From Variovorax ginsengisoli (GTDB lineage: Bacteria > Pseudomonadota > Gammaproteobacteria > Burkholderiales > Burkholderiaceae_C), in NCBI RefSeq assembly GCF_030486595.1, contig NZ_JAUJZH010000015.1, forward strand, positions 119,116 through 183,115: 64,000 nucleotides of DNA, given 5' to 3'. Positions 50,893-59,042 of this stretch are shown here, in pieces (positions within the stretch are counted from its first letter, which is position 1; each line of letters opens with the position of its first letter). The notes beneath the pieces are model-generated. The model had not been told where the DNA came from, did no database searches, and saw nothing but the letters and a program-made list of their open reading frames with translations. Position numbers and translations under genes: made by a program.

Positions 50893-52560
50893 ATGACCAA
50901 GAACATCGAGGCGCAAGTACTGATCGTCGGAGGCGGGCCGGTCGGCCTGACGCTGGCCACCGACCTGGCGCAGCGGGGCATATCCGTCATCGTCGCCGAA
51001 ACACGCCACCGTGGCGAGCCGCCGAGCGTCAAGTGCAATCACGTCTCGTCGCGCACCATGGAGATCTTCCGCCGGCTGGGCGTGTCGAAGGCCATGCGCG
51101 AGTCTGGCCTGCCTGCCGATCATGCCAACGACGTGTCGTACCGCACGACCTTCACGGGCGAAGAACTCTCGCGCATCCACATCCCTTCGCGCGCGAGCCG
51201 CTACACCGACAAGAGCGGCCCGGACGGCTGGTGGCCCACCGCGGAACCACCGCACCGCATCAACCAGATCTACCTGGAGCCAGTGCTGTTCGCACACGCC
51301 GAGGCCACCAAGGGCGTCACGATCCTCAGCCGCACGCGCATCGACGAGTTCACGCAGGACGAGCACGGCGTCAGCGCCAGGGGCGTCGACCTCGATTCCG
51401 GGGAAGAAGTCCGGATCTTCAGCCAGTACATGATCGGCTGCGACGGCGGCCGCTCCGCGGTACGCAAGGCGATCGGCGCCAAGCTCTCCGGCACCGATGT
51501 CGTGGGCCGTGTGCAGTCGACCTACTTCCGCGCGCCCGATCTGCTGTCGCGCACCGGGAACACGCCGGCCTGGGCCACTTTCTCGCTCAATCCGCGCCGC
51601 TGCGGCAATGTCTACGCGATCGACGGCCGCGAGACCTTCCTGCTGCACAACTACCTGCGCTCCGACGAACTGGAGTTCGACTCCGTCGACCGCGACTGGG
51701 CGATCCGCACCATCCTCGGCGTGGGTGAGGACTTCAGATACGAGATCCTCTCCAAGGAAGACTGGATCGGCCGCCGGCTCGTCGCCGACAAGTTCCGCGA
51801 TCGCCGCGTCTTCATCTGTGGGGACGCATCGCACCTGTGGGTGCCGATGGCGGGCTACGGCATGAATGCCGGCATCGCGGACGCGATGAACCTGTCGTGG
51901 CAATTGGCTGCGCACCTGAACGGATGGGCCGAAGAAGGCGTGCTCAGCGCCTACGAAGCCGAGCGCCAGCCGATCACCGAGCAGGTCTCCAGGTTCGCAA
52001 TGAATCACGCCATCGCGCTCCAGAAGGAGCGTGAAGGCGTGCCCGCCGGCATCGAGGCACCCGGCCCCGCCGGCGAGGAAGCCCGCAGGGTCACCGGACG
52101 GGCGCTGTACGACCTCAACGTCAAGCAGTATTGCTGCGCTGGCCTGAACTTCGGCTACTACTACGACGCATCACCGCTGATCGCCTACGACGGCGAGGCT
52201 GCGCCCTCGTATGCGATGGACCAGTTCACGCCATCCACCGCGCCAGGATGCCGCACGCCGCACTTCTGGCTGGCCGACGGTCGATCGCTCTACGACGCCA
52301 TGGGACCGGAATACACGCTGCTGCGCTTCGACCCGACGGCCGACGTCGGTCCGCTTCGAGAGGCCGCTGCCCGCAGGGGCCTGCCGCTGACCGTGCTCGA
52401 TGCGCAGAGCGACGAGGTGCCCGACGCCTATCGCCACGCGCTCGTGCTTTCACGGCCGGACCAGCATGTCGCATGGCGGGGCGACCGCAGCCCGGATGAC
52501 GCCCTCGCCCTTGTCGATCGCGTGCGCGGCTGCTTTGCCGACCCGAATCACCACGAATGA
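50893..52560 (+). CDS. FAD-dependent aromatic hydroxylase (group A flavoprotein monooxygenase)
   Basis: A 555-residue NAD(P)H- and O2-dependent flavoprotein. The N-terminal dinucleotide fold is VLIVGGGPVGLTLATDLAQ, the middle DG motif is IGCDGGRSAVRKAIG, and the FAD-ribityl motif is FICGDASHLWVPMAGYGMN followed by GIADAMNL. A C-terminal thioredoxin-like domain fits phenol/2,4-dichlorophenol hydroxylase relatives. It should hydroxylate an aromatic or related compound. It starts an apparent operon with the class II aldolase gene (stop and start overlap) and the Bug receptor. No strong ribosome site is visible. Confidence 0.9.
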   Translation: MTKNIEAQVLIVGGGPVGLTLATDLAQRGISVIVAETRHRGEPPSVKCNHVSSRTMEIFRRLGVSKAMRESGLPADHANDVSYRTTFTGEELSRIHIPSRASRYTDKSGPDGWWPTAEPPHRINQIYLEPVLFAHAEATKGVTILSRTRIDEFTQDEHGVSARGVDLDSGEEVRIFSQYMIGCDGGRSAVRKAIGAKLSGTDVVGRVQSTYFRAPDLLSRTGNTPAWATFSLNPRRCGNVYAIDGRETFLLHNYLRSDELEFDSVDRDWAIRTILGVGEDFRYEILSKEDWIGRRLVADKFRDRRVFICGDASHLWVPMAGYGMNAGIADAMNLSWQLAAHLNGWAEEGVLSAYEAERQPITEQVSRFAMNHAIALQKEREGVPAGIEAPGPAGEEARRVTGRALYDLNVKQYCCAGLNFGYYYDASPLIAYDGEAAPSYAMDQFTPSTAPGCRTPHFWLADGRSLYDAMGPEYTLLRFDPTADVGPLREAAARRGLPLTVLDAQSDEVPDAYRHALVLSRPDQHVAWRGDRSPDDALALVDRVRGCFADPNHHE

Positions 52561-53285
52561 TCACGATGCAATCAGAAGCAAATATCCGCAGAGACCTCGC
52601 CGCCTGCTACCGCTTGTTCGACTGGCTCGGCTGGACGGAATTGATCTTCAACCACATCACGGTCCGGGTGCCCACGCCAGAGGCGGGGAAGCCCGAGTAC
52701 CTCATCAATCCATTCGGCCTTCACTACGCCGAGGTCACGCCCGACAACCTCGTCTGCATCGATGTCGATGGTGCGCCGCGTGCCGGGAGCACCGGACAGG
52801 TGAACCGCGCCGGCTTCGTCATCCACAGCGCGATCCATTCCGCGCGCGACGATGCGCACTGCATCATGCATGTCCACACGACTGCGGGCTGCGCGGTGGC
52901 CTCCAAGGAATCGGGACTGCGCCACGACAACTTCTACAGCGCCATGCTGTATGACGACGTGGCCTATCACGACTACGAGGGCGTGACGACCAATCTCGAC
53001 GAGCAGCCGCGCCTTGTGAAGTCGCTGGGCAAGCGCAACCACCTGATCCTGCGCAACCACGGCCTGCTGGTGGTCGGCCCCGACATCCCCACCACCTTCA
53101 ACCGCCTGTGGGTACTCCAGCGTGCCTGCGAGATCCAGCTCGCGTCGGATACCGCGAGTGGACCGAACCGGTCGATCCCCGAGTCCATCCTGCGCACCGT
53201 GCCCGAGACGCGCGTCGCCGGCAAGGGCGAAGTCCACCGCGTCATCTTCGACACGATGCTCAGGCGCGCCGGCATCTCGTTCTGA
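52557..53285 (+). CDS. Class II aldolase/adducin family protein
   Basis: A 242-residue zinc-dependent enzyme of the fuculose-1-phosphate aldolase fold. Zinc-ligand histidines appear in IMHVHTTAG and LRNHGLLVVG, with an ITVRVP region and TPDNLVCIDVDG early on. It may cleave or decarboxylate an oxo-acid formed after ring hydroxylation. The start overlaps the hydroxylase stop (ATGA), indicating a joint transcript. The substrate cannot be assigned from sequence. Confidence 0.9.
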   Translation: MITMQSEANIRRDLAACYRLFDWLGWTELIFNHITVRVPTPEAGKPEYLINPFGLHYAEVTPDNLVCIDVDGAPRAGSTGQVNRAGFVIHSAIHSARDDAHCIMHVHTTAGCAVASKESGLRHDNFYSAMLYDDVAYHDYEGVTTNLDEQPRLVKSLGKRNHLILRNHGLLVVGPDIPTTFNRLWVLQRACEIQLASDTASGPNRSIPESILRTVPETRVAGKGEVHRVIFDTMLRRAGISF

Positions 53286-53381
53286 CCGATCCCGACATCC
53301 GATCACCAAAAGGAATCGCGATTCGGGATATCGGTTAGGAGATTGCGCCGGTTGCCGACAGCATCTCGAAGGTCCAACTCA

Positions 53382-54368
53382 ATGAAAGTCGTCATGCCCA
53401 ACTCTGCTCGGCGCGCTCTGCTTGCCTGTGGTCTCTCCCTCGTCGCCCTGGCCGGCGCCTCGCACGCCCAAGCGCTTCCGCCGACGATCAAGCTCGTCGT
53501 TCCGTACCCGCCGGGCGGAAGTGCCGATACGCTTGCGCGTCTCATCGCGCAGCCGCTGCAGGAGCAACTGAAGGCCACGGTGGTCGTCGACAACAGGCCG
53601 GGCGCCGGCGGCCGGATCGCGGCGTCGCAGCTCAAGCGATCGCCCGCGGACGGCAGCGTGATCCTCATCGCACCCAATGCCCTGACCACCATCCAGTCGC
53701 TCGTGTACGAGGGGCAGCTCGACTACAAGGTGATGGAAGACTTCATCCCCTTGTCGCGCCTGTCGAGCTTTCCGATGGGACTCGCGGTGCCTGCCACGAG
53801 CCCGTTCAAGACAGCACCCCAACTCGTCGCGGCGATGAAGGGCTCGAAGGACGCGAACTACGGGACCTCGGGCGCCGGCGGTCTCGCGCACTTCGCCGGG
53901 CTGGAATTCGGCAAGACGACGGGCATCGAGTGGACGCACATTGCCTACAAGGGCGGCGCACCCCTGGTCACCGATCTGATCGGCGGCCATCTGCCGGTGG
54001 CGATCGACGCGCTCGTCGACCAGATCGAGCAACAGCGCGGCGGCAAGATCCGCGTGCTCGGCATCTTCAGCGACAAGCGCTACTCGCTGGCACCCGATAT
54101 TCCGACGCTTGCCGAGCAAGGCATCCGGATGGCCCCGGTCGAAGGCTGGTTCGGCGCCTTCCTGCCCGCGAAGACGCCCGCGCCGGTGGTCGCCCGGATC
54201 GACCAGGCGATGGCGAAGGCGATGGCCAACCCGGACGTGAAGGAAAAGCTCAACAAGCTGGTGCTCCAGACCGCCTACCTCGACTCGGCGGACTTCACCC
54301 GGCTGCAGGCCGCCGAACTTCAGCAGTGGGCGCCTGTGGTGAGGGATTCCGGCTTCAAGCCCGACTGA
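53382..54368 (+). CDS. Bug-family substrate-binding protein
   Basis: A 328-residue periplasmic receptor with a signal peptide cleaved near ASHAQA. The mature start TIKLVVPYPPGGSADTLARL is followed by VVVDNRPGAGGRIAASQ and a late SLAPDIPTLAEQGI motif. It probably captures the substrate of the hydroxylase-aldolase genes just upstream. The start at 53382 (MKVVMPNS) matches the signal peptide. Its end overlaps the convergent LysR gene by 14 bases. Confidence 0.92.
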   Translation: MKVVMPNSARRALLACGLSLVALAGASHAQALPPTIKLVVPYPPGGSADTLARLIAQPLQEQLKATVVVDNRPGAGGRIAASQLKRSPADGSVILIAPNALTTIQSLVYEGQLDYKVMEDFIPLSRLSSFPMGLAVPATSPFKTAPQLVAAMKGSKDANYGTSGAGGLAHFAGLEFGKTTGIEWTHIAYKGGAPLVTDLIGGHLPVAIDALVDQIEQQRGGKIRVLGIFSDKRYSLAPDIPTLAEQGIRMAPVEGWFGAFLPAKTPAPVVARIDQAMAKAMANPDVKEKLNKLVLQTAYLDSADFTRLQAAELQQWAPVVRDSGFKPD

Positions 54369-55260
54369 CGCCGTCCAGTTCGAGGACCCCTGTCAGGCGA
54401 GCATAGGAACGCAGCATCGCGACCAGCTGGACCGCCTCCGGGGTGAGCCGGCGGGTCGCCTTCGACACGATGCCGATCTGGTAGGCGAGCATCGACTGCT
54501 CGCGCACCGGGATCTCGATCAGGCTGCCCGCGGTGAGCGGATGCCGCAGCAATTGGGCGGGCAGCCGCGCGACGCAGTCCGACTCGATCAGCATCGAAAT
54601 GGCACCGAACACGGAATCGGAAACAGCGGCAAATCGGGGCCGACCCAGACGATGCTGCAGGAAGAGTTCCTGGATGCTCTCGTCCTGATGCCCGGGGCGC
54701 GCAGGATCGCCAACGACGATCCAGTGCGAATCCACCAGTTCGCTCACGGTCGTGGCGTCCCGCAGGGGATGCCCGCGGCGCGCCATGATGGCTGCGGTGG
54801 TCGAGTAGAGCGGCTGTACCTGCAGGTCGTCCGAGACCACGTCCCGCGGGAGCCTCATCACCGCGAAATCCAGCCGGTTGTCGAGCACGGCCGCAACGAG
54901 CTCGCTTGAAGAACGCTGCGTCAGGTGGATGGTCGTCTTCGGATATGCATTGCGGAAGTCCTTCAACACCGAAGGCACGAGCCTGAGCGAAGGCTCGACC
55001 GAAGCGCCGACCTTGACCTGCTTGGGCACCGGCCGCCTGTCGCGGTTGAGCCACGCCTCCGCCCGGTCCGCCTCCTGAAGGACGGCACGCGCGTACGAGA
55101 CGAACTCCTCGCCCGCGGCGCTCAGCGCGACGCCTTGCGCGGTGCGCTCGATCAGGACGATGTCGTGCTCCTCTTCCAGCTTCGCGACGCTCTTGGTCAG
55201 GCCGGCCTGCGAGACGTCCAGGGCACGCGCCGCGGCCCGGTAGCCGCCGTGGGACACCAC
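54355..55260 (-). CDS. LysR-family transcriptional regulator with anomalous N-terminus
   Basis: A 301-residue LysR protein. The helix-turn-helix has YRAAARALDVSQAGLTKSVA. The usual N-terminal first helix is encoded just upstream in the same frame (QQLRDLLAVV), but no ATG, GTG or TTG opens it before an in-frame TAG. The first standard start, GTG 55260, lies inside that helix, whereas an ATG eight bases before the CAG codon is in another frame. The effector domain is complete. It is convergent with the Bug gene and divergent from the aminotransferase; a palindrome lies in the shared promoter region. Confidence 0.82.
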   Translation of the reverse strand: MVSHGGYRAAARALDVSQAGLTKSVAKLEEEHDIVLIERTAQGVALSAAGEEFVSYARAVLQEADRAEAWLNRDRRPVPKQVKVGASVEPSLRLVPSVLKDFRNAYPKTTIHLTQRSSSELVAAVLDNRLDFAVMRLPRDVVSDDLQVQPLYSTTAAIMARRGHPLRDATTVSELVDSHWIVVGDPARPGHQDESIQELFLQHRLGRPRFAAVSDSVFGAISMLIESDCVARLPAQLLRHPLTAGSLIEIPVREQSMLAYQIGIVSKATRRLTPEAVQLVAMLRSYARLTGVLELDGVSRA

Positions 55261-55317
55261 GGCCAGAAGATCGCGAAGTTGCTGCGTCGCATGGCACTAG
55301 GGTAGGTCGTGGATCCT

Positions 55318-55334
55318 GATCGCCAAAGGCGATC
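55318..55334. promoter_or_regulatory. Perfect dyad between LysR and aminotransferase genes
   Basis: GATCGCC-AAA-GGCGATC is a perfect 17-base inverted repeat, between the divergent LysR and HisC-like genes and 55 bases before the latter. Such dyads often mark LysR binding sites. It lacks the classic T-N11-A spacing, so binding by this regulator is a guess. Confidence 0.5.
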
Positions 55335-55388
55335 GCGAAGCGCGAGGTGCGCTAGCCAATGTATATCGATCTGAAAGACCATTGGACG

Positions 55389-56489
55389 ATGAACTCACCG
55401 ATTTCCTATCCGGCGCACGTCGCCGCGCTCAAGCCTTACGTTCCAGGTCTTCCGATTTCCGCGGTAGCGGCTCGCTCGGGCATTGCACAGGATCGCATCG
55501 TCAAGCTCGCGTCGAACGAGAATCCCCTGGGCGCCAGTCCGAAGGCGCTGGCCGCGCTGTCGCGCGCCGCGATCGATCTTTCCCGCTATCCGGACAGCGA
55601 CTGTGCGGCGCTTTCCGACGCGATCGCTGCGTTCCATGATGTTCCCCGTGACTGGATCGTGGTGGGCGCCGGCTCCGAGAGCGTACTCGGCAACCTGGTC
55701 TCGACGTTGCTGCAGCCCGGGCGCTCGACGGCGTACTCGCAGTATTCGTTCCAGGCCTATGTGAACGCCGCACAAAAACTGGGGGCGACTTCGACCGTGG
55801 TGCCGTCGCCCGATTTCCGCGTCGACCTCGAGGGCCTCGCCGACGCGATCCAGCCATCGACGGCCCTTGTCTACATCGCCAATCCCGGCAATCCGACCGG
55901 CACCGTGGTCGATCCCGACGCCCTCGAGGCATTCCTGGACCGCGTACCCGCACACGTCGTCGTGCTGCTGGACGAGGCGTACTTCGAGTTCATGCCTGCC
56001 GATCTTCGTGGCGACTCGGTGGCCTGGGTGCGCCGGCATCCCAATCTCGTGGTCACTCGGACGTTCTCCAAGGCCTACGGCCTCGCGGGATTGCGCATCG
56101 GCTATGGCATCGCTCAATCGGGCCTCTCGGATGTGATGCGCAGGGTCCGGTCGCCGTTCACGATTTCCGACGCCGCGCAGGTGGCCGCGATAGCGGCGCT
56201 CGACGATGTCGAGTTCATCGAACAGACCGTTGCAATGACCGACCAGGGCCGCAGCGCGCTCATCAGCGGCCTGGGCGCGAAGGGGTATCGATGCATCAGG
56301 TCTCACACCAACTTCATCCTGGCCGACGTCGGCGGCGGGGCCGCGTTCGCCAGCAGGCTCGAGAAGCAAGGCCTGATCGTACGCCCGGTCACGGCCTACG
56401 GCCTGGCCGATTGGGTTCGCATCAGCATCGGCACGCCGGCCGAGATCGGCAGGATTCTCGCGGTGCCATCGGGCGTGAACACGTCCTAA
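55389..56489 (+). CDS. HisC-like pyridoxal-phosphate aminotransferase
   Basis: A 366-residue class I/II aminotransferase related to histidinol-phosphate transaminase. It starts with the HisC-like KLASNENPLGASPKAL segment. The PLP lysine is in TRTFSKAYGLAGLRIGYGIA (FSK motif), with a VYIANPGNPTG region before it. Other his genes are absent. It may transaminate an aromatic or 2-oxo acid in the catabolic cluster rather than make histidine. The start at 55389 is preferred by family alignment; an alternative in-frame ATG at 55359 would add ten residues. Confidence 0.88.
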   Translation: MNSPISYPAHVAALKPYVPGLPISAVAARSGIAQDRIVKLASNENPLGASPKALAALSRAAIDLSRYPDSDCAALSDAIAAFHDVPRDWIVVGAGSESVLGNLVSTLLQPGRSTAYSQYSFQAYVNAAQKLGATSTVVPSPDFRVDLEGLADAIQPSTALVYIANPGNPTGTVVDPDALEAFLDRVPAHVVVLLDEAYFEFMPADLRGDSVAWVRRHPNLVVTRTFSKAYGLAGLRIGYGIAQSGLSDVMRRVRSPFTISDAAQVAAIAALDDVEFIEQTVAMTDQGRSALISGLGAKGYRCIRSHTNFILADVGGGAAFASRLEKQGLIVRPVTAYGLADWVRISIGTPAEIGRILAVPSGVNTS

Positions 56490-57466
56490 TCCATCGTGGC
56501 GCCCGACGCCTTCACGACCGCGCCCCAACGCGTGGTCTCGGACTTCACGTACGCGGCGAGTTGCTGCGGCGGCAGTGTTGCCGCCTCGACACCCTCGGCG
56601 GCAAGGCGCTCCTGGACCTGCGGCTGCTTCATGACTCTCTCGAGGGCAGCCGCGAGCCTTGCGATCAGCTCCGGCGGCGTTCCCGTCGGCGCAACGAGGC
56701 TTTGCCAGGCGACTGCCTGGAAGTCCCTGGTGCCGGCGGCGCCAGACTCTGCGATCGTCGGCACCTCGGGCATCGCGATCTGCCGCTTGGGCGAGGTGAC
56801 GCCCAACGCCCGCAGACGACCGCCGCGCACATGCGCAAGCGCCGGCGGGATGTCGCTGAACATCAACTGGATCTGCCCCCCGAGCAGGTCGGTCATCGCG
56901 AGCGCGCTGCCGCGATAGGGAACGTGGGTCAGATCGGCGCCGGTGGCAGACTTGAACATCTCGACGGCGAGGTGCTGAGGACTGCCGCTTCCGGCCGACC
57001 CATAGCTCAACTTGCCCGCCTCGGCTTTCGACAGAGCGATCAGTTCCGCGATCGATCCAACCGGCACCGACGCGTTCACCACCGCGACCAGCGGTACGGA
57101 GCCGATCATGCCGATGGGCGCGAAATCCTTGACCGGGTCGTAGCCCAGGCGCTTGTAGAGCCACGGATTGATCGCCAGCGTGGTGCTTGTCGCCACGAGC
57201 AGGGTGCGGCCATCGGCCGGGGCGCGTGCGGCATAGGTCGCCCCCAGGCCACTGCCCGCGCCCGGCTTGTTCTCCACGACGATGGTGGTGCGCAGAAGGG
57301 GAGCCATCTCCCTGGCCAGGATGCGCCCGAGCAGGTCGGTCGTGCCTCCCGGGGCATAGGGCACCACGAGCGTGATCGGCTTGTCTCCCTGGGCCCATAC
57401 GTTGGCCGCCGCAGTGGCTGCGGCGACGGAGCCTGCCAGTCGGATGATTGCTTTGCGTCTGTTCAT
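56486..57466 (-). CDS. Bug-family substrate-binding protein
   Basis: A 326-residue periplasmic receptor. A Tat-like or Sec signal (MNRRKAIIRLAGSVAAATA) is cleaved near ANVWAQ. The mature start is KPITLVVPYAPGGTTDLLGR, followed by GSAGSGSPQHLAVEMFKSA. An arginine pair rather than a full twin-arginine motif is present. It is convergent with the aminotransferase, with stop codons overlapping by four bases, and divergent from the second LysR gene. The substrate may be related to that of the neighbouring catabolic genes. Confidence 0.92.
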   Translation of the reverse strand: MNRRKAIIRLAGSVAAATAAANVWAQGDKPITLVVPYAPGGTTDLLGRILAREMAPLLRTTIVVENKPGAGSGLGATYAARAPADGRTLLVATSTTLAINPWLYKRLGYDPVKDFAPIGMIGSVPLVAVVNASVPVGSIAELIALSKAEAGKLSYGSAGSGSPQHLAVEMFKSATGADLTHVPYRGSALAMTDLLGGQIQLMFSDIPPALAHVRGGRLRALGVTSPKRQIAMPEVPTIAESGAAGTRDFQAVAWQSLVAPTGTPPELIARLAAALERVMKQPQVQERLAAEGVEAATLPPQQLAAYVKSETTRWGAVVKASGATMD

Positions 57467-57545
57467 GAAAATGTCTCTTTTGCAGGCCGACGGTCGATGC
57501 CGGGACCTGTCGGTTGTTTGTCAGCGAGGGCCATCAATTAAAGTC

Positions 57546-57561
57546 CAACGACCTTCCGTTG
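57546..57561. promoter_or_regulatory. Dyad just upstream of the second LysR gene
   Basis: CAACG-ACCTTC-CGTTG forms an inverted repeat ending five bases before the LysR start. It may be a regulator binding site in the region shared with the divergent Bug gene. It is short and could arise by chance. Confidence 0.35.
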
Positions 57562-57565
57562 AAAA

Positions 57566-58492
57566 ATGAATCCTTCTATGGCGATTCATAAGCAACCCTT
57601 ATCCTCTTTTCCTTCCGTGCGGCAACTGCGTGCCTTCGTGGCCGTGTACCACACCGGCAGCGTCTCTGCCGCGGCGCAGGAGCTTTCGCTCACGCAACCG
57701 GCAGTCACCATGCTGCTGCGCGAACTGGAGACGAAGCTCGGCGTGAGTCTGTTCGATCGCCACACCCGGGCGGTACATCGGACCGATGCCGCGAGCCACG
57801 CCATCGGCTATGCCCAGCGAGCGCTGGCGGAAATGGAAGGTCTGTCGACCTCGATGAGCGAATTGGCCGGCCTTCATGCAGGCCGAGTTCGCGTGGTGGC
57901 CACCGCCGCCGTCGCCCAGGCCTTGCTGCCGCCGGCGATGCGCAAGTTTCTGGACAAGCACCCGGGCGTGAGCCTGGAGATCGACGAAGTCGGGCCGGCG
58001 GACTTTCCCAGCGCCATCGAGGCCAATCATGTGGACTTCGGCGTGGGAACGCTCGAGGGATCCGGATCCAGTCTGCGTGAGGAGGTGCTGATCCGAGAGA
58101 CCCTGGTCGCGGCCGCCCTCCCCTCGGCTTCGTTCCCCGGAGGTATCCCGATGACATGGAAGCAATTGAGCGCGCTTCCCTTGGTGACAGTCCGCTCGGG
58201 CTACGGCATCAGGGGCCGCATCGAGGCCGCCGCGCAGGAAGCCGGGGTCGAGCTCAAGATTGCGCATGAGGTCTCCCTGCTCGCAACGGCCGTGGCGTTG
58301 GCGGCGAACGGCCTCGGCGTGGTCGTGGTGCCTCCATCCATCGTGGCGCGCGAGTCAAAGCTGGTGACGCAGCGGCTCATCCGGCCCACCATCGAGCGGG
58401 TGATCGGCGTTCATTTCCGGCGGGAGCGATCACTGTCGCCGGCGGCCGACGCATTCCTGCAGGTGCTCAAGCTCGTCGCCGTCGGCGGCTAG
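57566..58492 (+). CDS. LysR-family transcriptional regulator
   Basis: A 308-residue LysR protein with intact helix-turn-helix (VRQLRAFVAVYHTGSVSAAA then QELSLTQPAVTMLLRELE) and a two-lobe effector domain. The N-terminal methionine choice lies between 57566 and 57578; the upstream residues are not conserved. It is divergent from the Bug receptor gene (99-base gap), which is its most likely target. It may also respond to the same aromatic metabolite as the first LysR. Confidence 0.9.
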   Translation: MNPSMAIHKQPLSSFPSVRQLRAFVAVYHTGSVSAAAQELSLTQPAVTMLLRELETKLGVSLFDRHTRAVHRTDAASHAIGYAQRALAEMEGLSTSMSELAGLHAGRVRVVATAAVAQALLPPAMRKFLDKHPGVSLEIDEVGPADFPSAIEANHVDFGVGTLEGSGSSLREEVLIRETLVAAALPSASFPGGIPMTWKQLSALPLVTVRSGYGIRGRIEAAAQEAGVELKIAHEVSLLATAVALAANGLGVVVVPPSIVARESKLVTQRLIRPTIERVIGVHFRRERSLSPAADAFLQVLKLVAVGG

Positions 58493-58584
58493 AAGGCGAC
58501 GCCATCCACCGTGCGTTGCCAGTGTCCCGACCATCATTTCGCTCATTTAGTTTGAATCCAAATGATTATGATAAAATACATTTC

Positions 58585-59034
58585 ATGATAAACGAAAGCG
58601 CCTCCGACCCGCACCAGCGCATCGGCATCCGCCTGGTCGGCCTGGCGCGGCGCTGGCGTCAGGCGCTCGATTCCCGGCTGTCGGCGGTCGGATTGACCGA
58701 TGCCACCTGGGCGCCGCTGATGCACCTGCACGAACTGGGCAGCGGCATCTCGCAAAGCGACCTCGCCGCCGCGGTCGGCCTCGACGGCTCCAGCCTGGTA
58801 CGCCTGCTGGACATTCTGGTCGAACAGGCGCTGATCGAGCGCCGTCCGCACGCGGTCGACCGCCGCGTGAAGCAGATCCACCTGACCCCCGCCGGTCGAC
58901 GCACCGTGGCATCGATCCGCAAGCGGCTGCATGCCATCGAATCCGAACTGCTGGCCGACGTCGACGCGCAGGATGCGCAGGTCGTGCTGCGCGTGTTCGA
59001 ACGGATCGAGGCCCGCATCGCCGCCATGAACTGA
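58585..59034 (+). CDS. MarR-family transcriptional regulator
   Basis: A 149-residue winged-helix regulator with the MarR pattern: LVGLARRWRQALDSRL, then GISQSDLAAAVGLDGSSLVR, the wing DRRVKQIHLTPAG and C-terminal dimer helices. The start at 58585 (MINESASD) follows an AT-rich patch likely to hold the promoter and operator. The FUSC-type efflux gene follows eight bases after its stop, so it probably represses that pump and is released by an aromatic ligand. Confidence 0.9.
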   Translation: MINESASDPHQRIGIRLVGLARRWRQALDSRLSAVGLTDATWAPLMHLHELGSGISQSDLAAAVGLDGSSLVRLLDILVEQALIERRPHAVDRRVKQIHLTPAGRRTVASIRKRLHAIESELLADVDAQDAQVVLRVFERIEARIAAMN

Positions 59035-59042
59035 GACACCCC

